From NCBI GenBank assembly GCA_965242485.1, contig CBDESM010000003.1:1488001-1552000 (forward strand): DNA of 64,000 bases. Direction: 5' to 3'. Positions 8,127-16,307 of this stretch are shown here, piece by piece (within the stretch, counting starts at the first letter, position 1; every line of letters starts with the position of its first letter). Source of the stretch: CBDESM01 sp965242485 (GTDB lineage Bacteria; Chloroflexota; Dehalococcoidia; Bin125). Under the pieces are notes generated by a model, which saw only the letters and a list, made by a program, of their open reading frames with translations, made no database searches and had not been told where the DNA came from. The translations under genes and the position numbers were made by a program.

Positions 8127-9620
8127 ATGCCGGAAGCCACGACCACGCTCGGCAAGCTCGCCGGCGCCGAGGACGACGGCGCAGTCGTCTTCCGCGGCGT
8201 CCCCTTCGCCAAGCCGCCCGTCGGTTCGCTGCGCTGGCGCCCGCCCGAGCCGCTCGACCCCTGGGACGGCGTCCGCGACGCGACCGAGATCGGCGCTTCC
8301 GCGATGCAGCGCGTCCTGCCCGGCGATTTGGGCACGCTGATCGGCATCCCCTCGCAGCAGATCGACGAGGACTGCCTCTACCTCAACGTCTGGACGCCCG
8401 CGCTCGACGGCAAGAAGCGCCCCGTGATGGTCTGGATCCACGGCGGCGGCAACATCGTCGGCTCCGGCACCCAGCCGCGCATCGACGGCCGCCATCTCGC
8501 CCTCGCCGGCGACGTCGTCGTGGTCACGCTCAACTACCGCCTCGGCGCCTTCGGCTTCCTGCACATGCCCGTGCTCGGCGCGTTCGGCAACGAGGGCCTG
8601 CTCGACCAGATCGCCGCGCTCTTCTGGGTGCGCCGCGAGATCGGGGCCTTCGGCGGCGACCCGGCCAACGTCACCGTCTTCGGCCAATCCGCCGGCGGCT
8701 TCGACATCGCCCACCTGATGGCGATGCCGGCCGCCACCGACGCCTTCGACAAGGCGATCCCGATGAGCGGCTCGCTGATCCGGACCATCTCCAAGCAGGA
8801 GGCCCGCGAAACCGCCGAACGCTTCCTCACCCGCTTCAACGCGACCGACGACCCCGGACGCCTCCGTGACGCGCCCGCCGAAGAGCTGCTCGACTTCCAA
8901 GTCGAGCTCAGCGGCGGCTTCGGCGGCGTCCGCTTCGGCCCCACCGGCGACGGCTTCTCGCTCGGGATGGACGCCGAGAAGCGGATCGGCGCGGGCATCC
9001 AGACCAAGGGCATGCCGCTGCTGATCGGCCACACCCGCGACGAGTACAACCTCTTCACCGCCACCAACGAGGACTTCGCCGAATTCGACGACGACGCGCT
9101 GCTCTCCGCCGCCGCCGGCGTCTTCGGCTTCCGCGCCGCCGAGGCGATCGACAAGTACCGAGAGGCCCGCACGGCCCGCGCCGAACCGACCGCCGCGCTC
9201 GACGTCTGGAACGCGATCATGACCGATTCGATGTTCCGCATCCCCGCTGTCCGCACCGCCCTCGCCCAGGGCCGCCACACCCCCGACGTCTGGATGTACC
9301 GCTTCGACTACCGCTCGCCCGCCTACGAGGGCGGGCTCGGCTCCTGCCACTCGCTCGACATCCCCTTCATCTGGGGCACCTACGGCGTCGAGAACATGCG
9401 CGAGTTCTGCGGCCAGGGCGACGGCCTCGCCGACCTCAGCGACACGATGATGGGCACCTGGCTCGCCTTCGCCAAAACCGGCGACCCCAACAACGAGCGC
9501 CTGCCCGAGTGGCCGCGCTACGACGCAGAGCAGCGCTCCGTCATGGCGCTCGACCGCTACTGCGGCATCCAGCACTCGCCCGGCGACGCCGAGCGCGAAT
9601 TCTGGGACTCGCTGGCTTAG
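8127..9620 (+). CDS. type B carboxylesterase (alpha/beta hydrolase)
   Basis: 497 aa. Type B family hallmarks: FRGVPFAKPPVGSLRW near the N-terminus, EDCLYLNVWTP, the oxyanion loop WIHGGG, nucleophile elbow GQSAGG with Ser188, and CHSLDIPFIW with the likely catalytic His408. It hydrolyses carboxylic esters; substrate unknown. No signal peptide, so intracellular. Good GGGAGG ribosome site 7 nt before the ATG. Followed 47 nt later by an LLM oxidoreductase reading the same way, with its own TAGACT element. Confidence 0.92.
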   Translation: MPEATTTLGKLAGAEDDGAVVFRGVPFAKPPVGSLRWRPPEPLDPWDGVRDATEIGASAMQRVLPGDLGTLIGIPSQQIDEDCLYLNVWTPALDGKKRPVMVWIHGGGNIVGSGTQPRIDGRHLALAGDVVVVTLNYRLGAFGFLHMPVLGAFGNEGLLDQIAALFWVRREIGAFGGDPANVTVFGQSAGGFDIAHLMAMPAATDAFDKAIPMSGSLIRTISKQEARETAERFLTRFNATDDPGRLRDAPAEELLDFQVELSGGFGGVRFGPTGDGFSLGMDAEKRIGAGIQTKGMPLLIGHTRDEYNLFTATNEDFAEFDDDALLSAAAGVFGFRAAEAIDKYREARTARAEPTAALDVWNAIMTDSMFRIPAVRTALAQGRHTPDVWMYRFDYRSPAYEGGLGSCHSLDIPFIWGTYGVENMREFCGQGDGLADLSDTMMGTWLAFAKTGDPNNERLPEWPRYDAEQRSVMALDRYCGIQHSPGDAEREFWDSLA

Positions 9621-9629
9621 CCGCTGCCT

Positions 9630-9635
9630 TAGACT
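9630..9635 (+). promoter_or_regulatory. putative -10 element (TAGACT)
   Basis: TAGACT in the intergenic gap, 32 nt before the LLM oxidoreductase ATG. Confidence 0.3.
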
Positions 9636-9667
9636 GCCCGCACGACCACCAGCAGGGGAGGCGCGAG

Positions 9668-10729
9668 ATGAAGATCGAAACCGGATTCGGCGGAGGCTGG
9701 CTCGGCGGCGTCCCGGACGAGGTCAAGCGGGCCGAGGCGCGCGGCTTCGACTCGATCGTCACGCCCGAAACCAAGCACAGCTCCCTGCTCACCATGGCCC
9801 TCGCCGCCGAGCACACAGAGCGGGTCGAGATCTGCTCCTCCGTCACCATCGCCTTCCCCCGCACCCCGATGATCATGGCCCAGGCCGCCTGGGACATGCA
9901 GCAACTCTCCAAGGGCCGCATCAACATCGGCCTCGGCAGCCAGGTCAAGGGCCACAACGTGCGCCGCTTCGGCGGCAGCTGGGCCCCGCCGGCCAAGCGC
10001 ATGGAGCAGTACATCGGCATGATGCGCGCCGTCTGGCATTCTTGGCAGACCGGTGAAAAGCCCGACTACATCAGCGACCACTACACCTACACGCTGATGA
10101 CCCCCATGTTCGACCCGGGCCCGATCGAGTACCCGCATCCCAAGATCTCGCTCGCCAACGTCGGCCCCAAGATGGCCGAAGTCGCCGGCGCCTGCGCCGA
10201 CGGCCTGCGCCCGCACGGCTTCATGACCCACAAGGTGATGAAGGAAACCGTGCTCCCCGCCGTCCGCAAGGGCGCCGAGCGGGCCGGCCGCAGCTTCAGC
10301 GACATCGAGATCTCCGTCGGCGGCTTCACCGCCTTCGGCGAAAACGAAGCCGAGGTCGAGCAGGCGATCAACGGCCTCCGCCGCGCCATCTCCTTCTACG
10401 GCTCGACCCGCACCTACCACCACATCTTCGCCGCCCACGGCATGGAGAGCCTCGGCATGCAGTTGCACGAGCTCAGCCTGCGCGGCGAATGGGACAAGAT
10501 GCACGACGCCGTCAATTTCGAGGTCGCCGCCGAGATGGCCCACGCCGTCACTTGGGACGACCTGCCCAACTACGCCCGCACCGAGCTGGGCTACGCCAAC
10601 CGCCTCGGCCTCGGCCAATACGCGCGCACCGAGATGCGCTATCCAGGCACCGCCGCCAACGACGAGCACGGCCCCGGCCTCAGCGAAGAGCGCCTCGACT
10701 GGCTGATCAAAGAACTCAAGCCCGTCTAA
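9668..10729 (+). CDS. LLM-class flavin-dependent oxidoreductase
   Basis: 353 aa from ATG 9668, preceded by GGGGAGG. Bacterial luciferase-like TIM barrel: N-terminal AEARGFDSIVTPET, RVEICSSVTIAFPRTP, the flavin-associated GRINIGLGSQ and SLANVGPKMAEVAGACADG. Members use FMN or F420; the cofactor is not decidable by eye. It probably oxidises or reduces an organic substrate in the cytoplasm. A longer in-frame extension upstream is shadow of the esterase gene. A second LLM protein at 41318 belongs to a different subgroup. Confidence 0.88.
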   Translation: MKIETGFGGGWLGGVPDEVKRAEARGFDSIVTPETKHSSLLTMALAAEHTERVEICSSVTIAFPRTPMIMAQAAWDMQQLSKGRINIGLGSQVKGHNVRRFGGSWAPPAKRMEQYIGMMRAVWHSWQTGEKPDYISDHYTYTLMTPMFDPGPIEYPHPKISLANVGPKMAEVAGACADGLRPHGFMTHKVMKETVLPAVRKGAERAGRSFSDIEISVGGFTAFGENEAEVEQAINGLRRAISFYGSTRTYHHIFAAHGMESLGMQLHELSLRGEWDKMHDAVNFEVAAEMAHAVTWDDLPNYARTELGYANRLGLGQYARTEMRYPGTAANDEHGPGLSEERLDWLIKELKPV

Positions 10730-10745
10730 CCGGGCCCGTTCGCGG

Positions 10746-10751
10746 TACCCT
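10746..10751 (+). promoter_or_regulatory. putative -10 element (TACCCT)
   Basis: GCGGTACCCT, 22 nt before the GTG start of the antitoxin-like gene. Confidence 0.3.
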
Positions 10752-10773
10752 CCCGAATGGGAGGCATCGCGAC

Positions 10774-11478
10774 GTGCCCACGACCTTCGAGCGCCCGATC
10801 TACGACACCACCCACCTCGAAACGAGGCTGGTTTCCTTCCTGATCGGCGTACCCGTCGCCCGTCTCGACGAGTGGCACGAGCAGGGCATCGCCCCCGCCA
10901 GCCAGGACGGGCTCCCCGGCGATCCGCCCGGCTATTCATGGCGCGATTACCACCGCGTCCGCGTCGTCGCCGGCCTCGCCGAGCGCGGCATCGAGCCCGA
11001 ATGCCTCGGCGGCGTGATCGAAGCGCTGGAACGCGGCCCCGACTGCTGCCCCGAAAAGAACAAGCGCCCCCCGCTGGAACTCGAGAACATCGAGGGCGCC
11101 GTCGTCTTCTACGACGACGATCCGCTGCCGACCTACAGGGAGGTCGTGTTCGCGAGCAAGGTGCACGGCCATCGGGTGGGTTGCGCGAAGCCCAAGCTGG
11201 TCTCGAAGGTGCTGCGCGAGATCGATGAGGCCGGCCCGCTCGCCCGGATGTCGATCTTCCGCGAATGGCTGGACATCAGCCGCGGGGTGATGTCCAGCTG
11301 GCCGATCCTCAAGGGGCACCGGATCAGGACGGAAATGGTGCTTCCCTACGGCGATGACGAAGCCGGGGCCGCTGCCTGCGCAGATGCGCTCGAGGTTGAT
11401 ATCCGCAAAGTGCGCGCCGCCCAGATCTTCGAACGCGAACTGGCCCGGATACCTCGTCGTGACCCGCCGAGAGCCTGA
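10774..11478 (+). CDS. DUF433 antitoxin-like protein with MerR-type HTH
   Basis: 234 aa, GTG start with GGGAGG about 8 nt upstream. The N-terminus (about 12-80) resembles a MerR-like helix-turn-helix: LIGVPVARLDEWHEQGI, YSWRDYHRVRVVAGLAERG. The C-terminus matches DUF433: ISRGVMSSWPILKGHRIRT and DALEVDIRKVRAAQIFE. DUF433 proteins are typically antitoxins paired with PIN-like DUF5615 toxins. The next gene fits that role and overlaps it by one base (TGATG), implying coupled translation. It would bind DNA for autoregulation and neutralise the toxin; this is inferred from family and context. Confidence 0.75.
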   Translation: MPTTFERPIYDTTHLETRLVSFLIGVPVARLDEWHEQGIAPASQDGLPGDPPGYSWRDYHRVRVVAGLAERGIEPECLGGVIEALERGPDCCPEKNKRPPLELENIEGAVVFYDDDPLPTYREVVFASKVHGHRVGCAKPKLVSKVLREIDEAGPLARMSIFREWLDISRGVMSSWPILKGHRIRTEMVLPYGDDEAGAAACADALEVDIRKVRAAQIFERELARIPRRDPPRA

Positions 11479-11900
11479 TGCTCGTCCTCCTCGATGAAGG
11501 GGTCTCGAAGCGGTTGTCGCGCGCGTTGCAGCGCGCCGGCCATTCCGTCCAGCACGTCCAACGCTCGGATCTGTCGGGCGAGAGCGACGAGTTCATACTC
11601 GGCAACGTCAAAGGATTTGACTGCGTCATCACGCTCGATGCTTACCGCGAGCCCACGTCGAGGATCGCCGCATTCAATGCGATGCTCGACGATCTGCGCA
11701 TCGTCTGGATCGAAGCTGGCCCCGTGGGGAACTTCGGTGCAGAGGAGCATGTCGAGTACGTCATGCGCCACCTCGACGAGATCGTCGCGCTGGTCGAAGA
11801 CCCGAGCGGCCCCGCGCTGATCGAGATCATCGAGAACGGGAGCCGGCTCCGGCTGACGGCGCTGGCCGATCTCGACGAATGGTTCCGCCGTCCGCGATGA
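11478..11900 (+). CDS. DUF5615 PIN-like toxin candidate
   Basis: 140 aa. Begins MLVLLDEGVSKRLSRALQ, the DUF5615/PIN-like opening with an acidic pair (D6, E7). This is followed by AGHSVQHVQRSDLSGESDEF and GFDCVITLDAY with another conserved acidic residue. PIN-like proteins of this type are predicted Mg-dependent RNases. Starts within the stop codon of the DUF433 gene, forming a two-gene module. C-terminal ~55 residues are outside the core domain and not assigned. The second such module in the window is at 15165-16276. Confidence 0.78.
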   Translation: MLVLLDEGVSKRLSRALQRAGHSVQHVQRSDLSGESDEFILGNVKGFDCVITLDAYREPTSRIAAFNAMLDDLRIVWIEAGPVGNFGAEEHVEYVMRHLDEIVALVEDPSGPALIEIIENGSRLRLTALADLDEWFRRPR

Positions 11901-11918
11901 TCCATCGCATAGCGAAAG

Positions 11919-12701
11919 ATGACGCCCATGAGTGCCTGGACCGACCTGCTTGACGACCTCGTCGCTGAACAGCGCTACCTCGATGACGCCTTGGCGGATG
12001 CGCCCGATGCGGACTGGGAATCGCCGACGCCCTGCGACGGCTGGCTCGTCCGCGACGTGATCGCGCACTTGGCCGAGGTGGACGAACAGGCCACCGCGGT
12101 CGCCACCGGCGCGCCCGAACTGTCGGGGGGCGGACGCTCCGAGGACGGACTCCGCTCCGCCGGCCAGGACCAGGCGCGCTCGCTCACCCGCGTGCACCTG
12201 GTCGATTGGTGGCGCGCCTGCCGCGACCGCCTGCAAGCCGCGCTGCGCCCGCTCGAACCCAAGACCCGCCTGCCCTGGGCCGGCCCGCCGATGAGCGCCC
12301 GCTCCTTCGCCACCGCGCGCCTGATGGAGTGCTGGTCGCACGGACTCGACGCGCTCGACGGCGCGAACATCGAGCCCGTCGATACCGACCGCCTCCAGCA
12401 CATCGCCCACCTCGGCTTCATCACGCGCGAATTCGGCTACCGCACGCGCGGCCTCGAACCCAGCCTTGAACCGCTCCGCGTCGAGCTCGCCCTGCCGTCC
12501 GGCGCGGCTTGGGCCCGCGGCGAGGAAGCCGCGCCCGACCTGATCCGCGGTACGGCAGGCGACTTCTGCCGCGTCGTCACCCAGCGCATCCACTACCGCG
12601 ACACCGCGCTCGAATGGACGGGCGCCGCCGCTGAAGAGTTCCTCCAAGTCGCGCAGGCCTTCGCCGGGCCGCCCGGCGGCGGGCGACCGCAAAAGAGCTG
12701 A
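11919..12701 (+). CDS. TIGR03084/maleylpyruvate-isomerase-like metal-binding protein
   Basis: 260 aa from ATG 11919; ATG 11928 is an alternative. N-terminal DinB-like four-helix domain of the MDMPI type: WESPTPCDGWLVRDVIAHLA, with the typical His in helix 2 and further His in MECWSHGLDAL. Members bind a divalent metal and often act in mycothiol-dependent or uncharacterised reactions; this one also matches the TIGR03084 layout with a C-terminal domain. Function unknown. It lies 18 nt after the PIN-like gene and 24 nt before CoA-transferase genes, so it may belong with the latter. Confidence 0.7.
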   Translation: MTPMSAWTDLLDDLVAEQRYLDDALADAPDADWESPTPCDGWLVRDVIAHLAEVDEQATAVATGAPELSGGGRSEDGLRSAGQDQARSLTRVHLVDWWRACRDRLQAALRPLEPKTRLPWAGPPMSARSFATARLMECWSHGLDALDGANIEPVDTDRLQHIAHLGFITREFGYRTRGLEPSLEPLRVELALPSGAAWARGEEAAPDLIRGTAGDFCRVVTQRIHYRDTALEWTGAAAEEFLQVAQAFAGPPGGGRPQKS

Positions 12702-12713
12702 GCGCGGCGGCGG

Positions 12714-12719
12714 TAGCCT
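12714..12719 (+). promoter_or_regulatory. putative -10 element (TAGCCT), leaderless spacing
   Basis: CGGTAGCCT followed by 6 nt and the ATG at 12726. There is no Shine-Dalgarno in between. Confidence 0.42.
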
Positions 12720-12725
12720 GCGCTG

Positions 12726-13961
12726 ATGCTCGCCCCCTACCGCGTAATCGATTTCACCGATGAGCGCGGCGTCCTCGCCGGACAGATGCTCGCCGACCTC
12801 GGCGCCGACGTGATCCAAGTCGAGCCGCCAGGCGGCTCCGGCGGCCGCCGCCTCGCCCCGTTCTTCCGCCAAGCGGAACCGGACGGCGAGCGCTCGATCT
12901 TCTGGGCCGCCTACACCCGCGGCAAGCGCGGCGTCACCTGCGATCTCTCGCACCCGCGCGGCCTCGAACTCGCCCGCCGCCTGATCCAGTCCGCCGATTT
13001 CGTCTTCGAATCGAGCGATGTCGGCGCGATGGCCGAACTCGGGCTCGGCTACGAGCAGGTCGCCGAGTTCGCGCCGCACGTGGTGTACGCCTCGATCTCC
13101 GCCTTCGGCCAGACCGGGCCCAAAGCCCGTTACGCCGCCTCCGACCTCGTGATCTGGGCCGCGGGCACGCCGCTGCTGATGACCGGCGACAGCGACCGCC
13201 GCCCCGTCCGCATCTCCGCCCCGCAAGCTTGGGCGCATGCTGCGGCCGACGCGGCCGGCGGCGCGATGCTCGCCCATTTCGCGCGGCTCAAGTCCGGCCG
13301 CGGGCAGCACGTCGACGTTTCGGCGCAGGTCTCCGCCGCCCAGTCGACGCTCGGGCAGGTGCTCGCCTGGTCCGTCGGGGCGTCCGAACCGGAGCGCATG
13401 GCCGGCGGCTCCAAGGCCCGTGGCGTCGGCACCGTGCCCGCGTCCGACGGCTACGTCGTCATGGCCGTCGCCCCCGGCCCGGCCATCGGCCACTTCGCCA
13501 ACCACGCCGCCCGCTGGCTCGCCGATGAAGGCGTCTGCGACGCGGCGCTGGCCGACGAGGATTTCGTCACGTGGGTCGAACGCGCTGAAGCCGGCCGCGC
13601 CGATCCCGCCGCGCTCGAACGACTCCGCGAATTGATGATCGGCCACGTCTCCGGCAAGACCAAGCAGGAGATGCTGGAAGTCTCGATCAAGTACGACCTG
13701 CTGCTCACTCCGGTGCTGACATTGCGGGACATCGCCGAGAGCGCGCAGCTCGAATCCCGCGCGTTCTGGCGCGACCTGATCCGCGGCGGCGCGTCCGTCC
13801 GCTTCCCCGGCCCGCCGCTCAAAGTCATGTTCGACGGCGAGGAGCAGCGCTGGGGGGAGCGTCCCCCGCCGAGCCTCGGCGAACATAACTACGAGGTCTA
13901 CCGGGAGCTCGGCTTGGACGACGCCGAGATCGGCGACCTCGCCGCGGAAGGCGCGATCTGA
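12726..13961 (+). CDS. CaiB/BaiF-type (class III) CoA-transferase
   Basis: 411 aa. Class III features: VIDFTDERGVLAGQMLADLGADVIQVE at the N-terminus (quoted in part), NTP-like region RGKRGVTCDL, VYASISAFGQTGP and the helical C-terminus with PPLKVMFDGEE. Transfers CoA between carboxylates. The usual catalytic Asp region near residue 160-170 (SDLVIWAAGTPLLMTGD) is present, but I cannot confirm the nucleophile by eye. Stop overlaps the start of the next CoA-transferase (TGATG), so the two are coupled and may form a heteromer. The transcript is probably leaderless. Confidence 0.87.
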   Translation: MLAPYRVIDFTDERGVLAGQMLADLGADVIQVEPPGGSGGRRLAPFFRQAEPDGERSIFWAAYTRGKRGVTCDLSHPRGLELARRLIQSADFVFESSDVGAMAELGLGYEQVAEFAPHVVYASISAFGQTGPKARYAASDLVIWAAGTPLLMTGDSDRRPVRISAPQAWAHAAADAAGGAMLAHFARLKSGRGQHVDVSAQVSAAQSTLGQVLAWSVGASEPERMAGGSKARGVGTVPASDGYVVMAVAPGPAIGHFANHAARWLADEGVCDAALADEDFVTWVERAEAGRADPAALERLRELMIGHVSGKTKQEMLEVSIKYDLLLTPVLTLRDIAESAQLESRAFWRDLIRGGASVRFPGPPLKVMFDGEEQRWGERPPPSLGEHNYEVYRELGLDDAEIGDLAAEGAI

Positions 13962-15133
13962 TGCCCGAACAGCCGCTTCCCCTCGAAGGCGTCAAGGTGC
14001 TCGACCTCTCTTGGATCGTCGCCGGGCCGACCGTCGGCCGCGCCATGGCCGATTTCGGCGCGACGGTGATCCGCGTCGAATCGCAGACCCGCGTCGATAC
14101 CGCCCGCGTGGTCGGCCCGTTCCACAACGACGAGGCCGGCATCGAGCACTCCGCGCTCTACGGCAACGTCAACGCCGGCAAGCTCGGCCTCGCGCTGAAC
14201 CTCCGCATGCCCGAGGCCCGCGAGGTCGTCCGCGATCTCGTTCAATGGTCCGATGTCGTCAGCGAGTCGTTCACCGCCGGCGTGCTCGAAGGCTGGGGCC
14301 TCGACTACGACTCCCTCGCCGCCGCCAAGCCCGATCTCATTATGCTCAGCAGCACCCTGCTCGGGCAAACCGGCCCCTACCGCGACGTCTCCGGCTTCGG
14401 CACCCAAGGCGCGGCCATGTCCGGCGTCTTCCACCTCACCGGCTGGCCCGATCGCCCGCCCTGCGGCCCCTTCGGCCCCTACACCGACTATCCCGCCCCC
14501 CGATTTGCCCTGACCGCTGTCCTCGCCGCATTGGATCACCGTCGACGCACCGGCCAAGGCTGCCATATCGATCAAGCCCAAGCAGAATCAACGCTGCAAT
14601 TCCTCGCTCCGCAACTGATCGACCTGATCGAAAACGGAAACGAGTTGCAACGCCGCGCAAATGATGACGATGAATACGATCCGCACGGCATCTATCCATG
14701 CCGCCCCGGCGACCGCCCCGAATCATGGATAGCGATTGCAGTCCATACCAGCGAACAGCGAGATCTGCTAGCCGATTTGATCGGCGATGTCCCCAACGAT
14801 GCCAACTTGGAAGGCTGGACAGCGCAGCATACCGCCGCCGAAATCGAACAACAACTGCAAGCAATCGGAATCCCCGCACATGCGCTCTCCACAACCGAAG
14901 ACGCCGCCAACGACCCGCAACTCCAGCACCGAGATCACTTCATCCGCCTCAATCACCCCCTACACGGCCAAACCGTAGCCGAATCCCCGCGCTACCAGCT
15001 CTCCGAAACCCCCGGCACCCCAAAATCCCCCGCCCCCCAATACGGCGAACACGCTACTCACATCCTCAACGACATCCTCGCCTACGACGCCTCTAAAATC
15101 AAAGCCCTTGCAGCCGCTGGCGCGCTGGGGTAA
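13961..15133 (+). CDS. CaiB/BaiF-type (class III) CoA-transferase, partner
   Basis: 390 aa. Features: VLDLSWIVAGPTVGRAMADF, ADFGATVIRVES, LNLRMPEAREVVRDLVQWSD, and LLGQTGPYRDVSGFGTQGAA. Only distantly similar to the preceding CoA-transferase despite the overlap, as in paired systems where two different subunits act together. The last ~600 nt (from about 14510) switch to A/C-rich, G-poor codons (CAA, GAA, ATA, CTA), unlike the first half, just before the TA module at 15165. The whole frame stays intact and no domain is missing. Confidence 0.87.
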   Translation: MPEQPLPLEGVKVLDLSWIVAGPTVGRAMADFGATVIRVESQTRVDTARVVGPFHNDEAGIEHSALYGNVNAGKLGLALNLRMPEAREVVRDLVQWSDVVSESFTAGVLEGWGLDYDSLAAAKPDLIMLSSTLLGQTGPYRDVSGFGTQGAAMSGVFHLTGWPDRPPCGPFGPYTDYPAPRFALTAVLAALDHRRRTGQGCHIDQAQAESTLQFLAPQLIDLIENGNELQRRANDDDEYDPHGIYPCRPGDRPESWIAIAVHTSEQRDLLADLIGDVPNDANLEGWTAQHTAAEIEQQLQAIGIPAHALSTTEDAANDPQLQHRDHFIRLNHPLHGQTVAESPRYQLSETPGTPKSPAPQYGEHATHILNDILAYDASKIKALAAAGALG

Positions 15134-15164
15134 ACGGTCTGCTAGAATGGCAATGGAGAGGCCA

Positions 15165-15878
15165 ATGTCGCGCGATCTGACCAATCTTCTAACGGTGCCA
15201 CGCTACCCATTGCGTGACGTCGCCCGCATCGTGGGAACCCGAACAGCCAATATCAGGAATTGGTTCGTCGGATACGAGCGCAACGGCACCTTTCATCCGC
15301 CCGTATTCGGCGACCGCGCGTTTGCCGACCAGCCACAGCCAGAGCTCTCGTTCTTGGATTTGAGCGAAGCCGTAGTAGTGGCCAGCATGCGAAACCATGG
15401 CCTCGCGTTGCAGCGGATCCGGAACGCCCGCGACTTCGTCCAACAAGAGCTGGATTGCGAGCACCCCTTCGCCGAACGGCGGTTCGCCAAGCTTGGCGGG
15501 CGGATCATCCACGAATTCGAGCTGCTGAATCCGGACGCCCGCCAAGTTGCCACACTCGCGGTGGATGGCGACGGGAAGAGCCCCCAACCGAACTGGGCGC
15601 TGCCCGGTTTCGTGCAGTACGCGGTTTCGTTGTTCGACTACAACGATGCGGAGTTCCCGGCTTGGGCGTTCCGTCTCTTTCCTCGAGGGCGTGACCGGAA
15701 TCTGGTGGCCGATCCACGTGTGCGAGGAGGGCGCGTGATCGTGCTCGGAACAAGCCTGCCGGCATATCTGGTCTATGAGCGGAGTCGCTCCGGAGAATCC
15801 TACGAGAGCATTGCCGACGACTACCAAATTACCGTGCATGACGTCGAAAGTGCCATTGCGTTTCAGACGGCAGCATGA
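15165..15878 (+). CDS. DUF433 antitoxin-like protein
   Basis: 237 aa from ATG 15165; ATG 15153 is an alternative. The N-terminus holds an HTH-like segment (YPLRDVARIVGTRTANIRNW) and the C-terminus the DUF433 core: VADPRVRGGRVIVLGTSLPA, GESYESIADDYQITVHDVE. It overlaps the following PIN-like gene by 4 nt (ATGA). Less GC-rich than its neighbours. It would act as antitoxin and autorepressor by family analogy. Only the DUF433 core resembles the 10774 protein; the N-terminal halves differ. TAGAAT at 15143-15148 may be its promoter. Confidence 0.72.
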   Translation: MSRDLTNLLTVPRYPLRDVARIVGTRTANIRNWFVGYERNGTFHPPVFGDRAFADQPQPELSFLDLSEAVVVASMRNHGLALQRIRNARDFVQQELDCEHPFAERRFAKLGGRIIHEFELLNPDARQVATLAVDGDGKSPQPNWALPGFVQYAVSLFDYNDAEFPAWAFRLFPRGRDRNLVADPRVRGGRVIVLGTSLPAYLVYERSRSGESYESIADDYQITVHDVESAIAFQTAA

Positions 15879-16276
15879 AAACGTTCTTCGATCAAACAAT
15901 GGGGCGACGGCTCCCGCAAGCCTTCGAGCTCATGGGGTTGTGCGAGGTTCAGTATCTGCTGAGAATGTTCGAGCGTCCCAAGATCAGCCCGGGGTTGCCC
16001 GATGTCGATTGGCTGCCGATCGTGGCGCAACAAGGATGGCTGATCATCACCAACGATGTTCAGCTTCTGGTGAACCGGGATGAACGGGAGGCCATCATCC
16101 AGAACCAAGCCGGCTTGGTGATTTTGCGGCCCGGCACTTCTCCGATCCACGAGGAGCTCATGTTCCTGCTGCGTCGCTTCCACTGGCTTGTCGAGATCGA
16201 TGCGCTGCCTCGCCCATTTGCTTTCGTGACCACACTGCGCGGAAAGCCGCAACAGGCAGATTTGTCCTACATCTAA
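15875..16276 (+). CDS. PIN-like toxin candidate (DUF5615/VapC45-like)
   Basis: 133 aa. Opens MKTFFDQTMGRRLPQAFELM with an early Asp, then DVDWLPIVAQQGWLIITND carrying conserved acidic positions, and ends with a basic tail. This pattern matches PIN-like domains found beside DUF433 antitoxins. Predicted ribonuclease toxin by association. It shares a 4-nt overlap with the antitoxin gene. Ends 31 nt before the convergent MFS gene at 16308. Confidence 0.65.
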   Translation: MKTFFDQTMGRRLPQAFELMGLCEVQYLLRMFERPKISPGLPDVDWLPIVAQQGWLIITNDVQLLVNRDEREAIIQNQAGLVILRPGTSPIHEELMFLLRRFHWLVEIDALPRPFAFVTTLRGKPQQADLSYI

Positions 16277-16307
16277 TGGGCTCCGAGGTGTATCTTGCCT
16301 GATCTGT

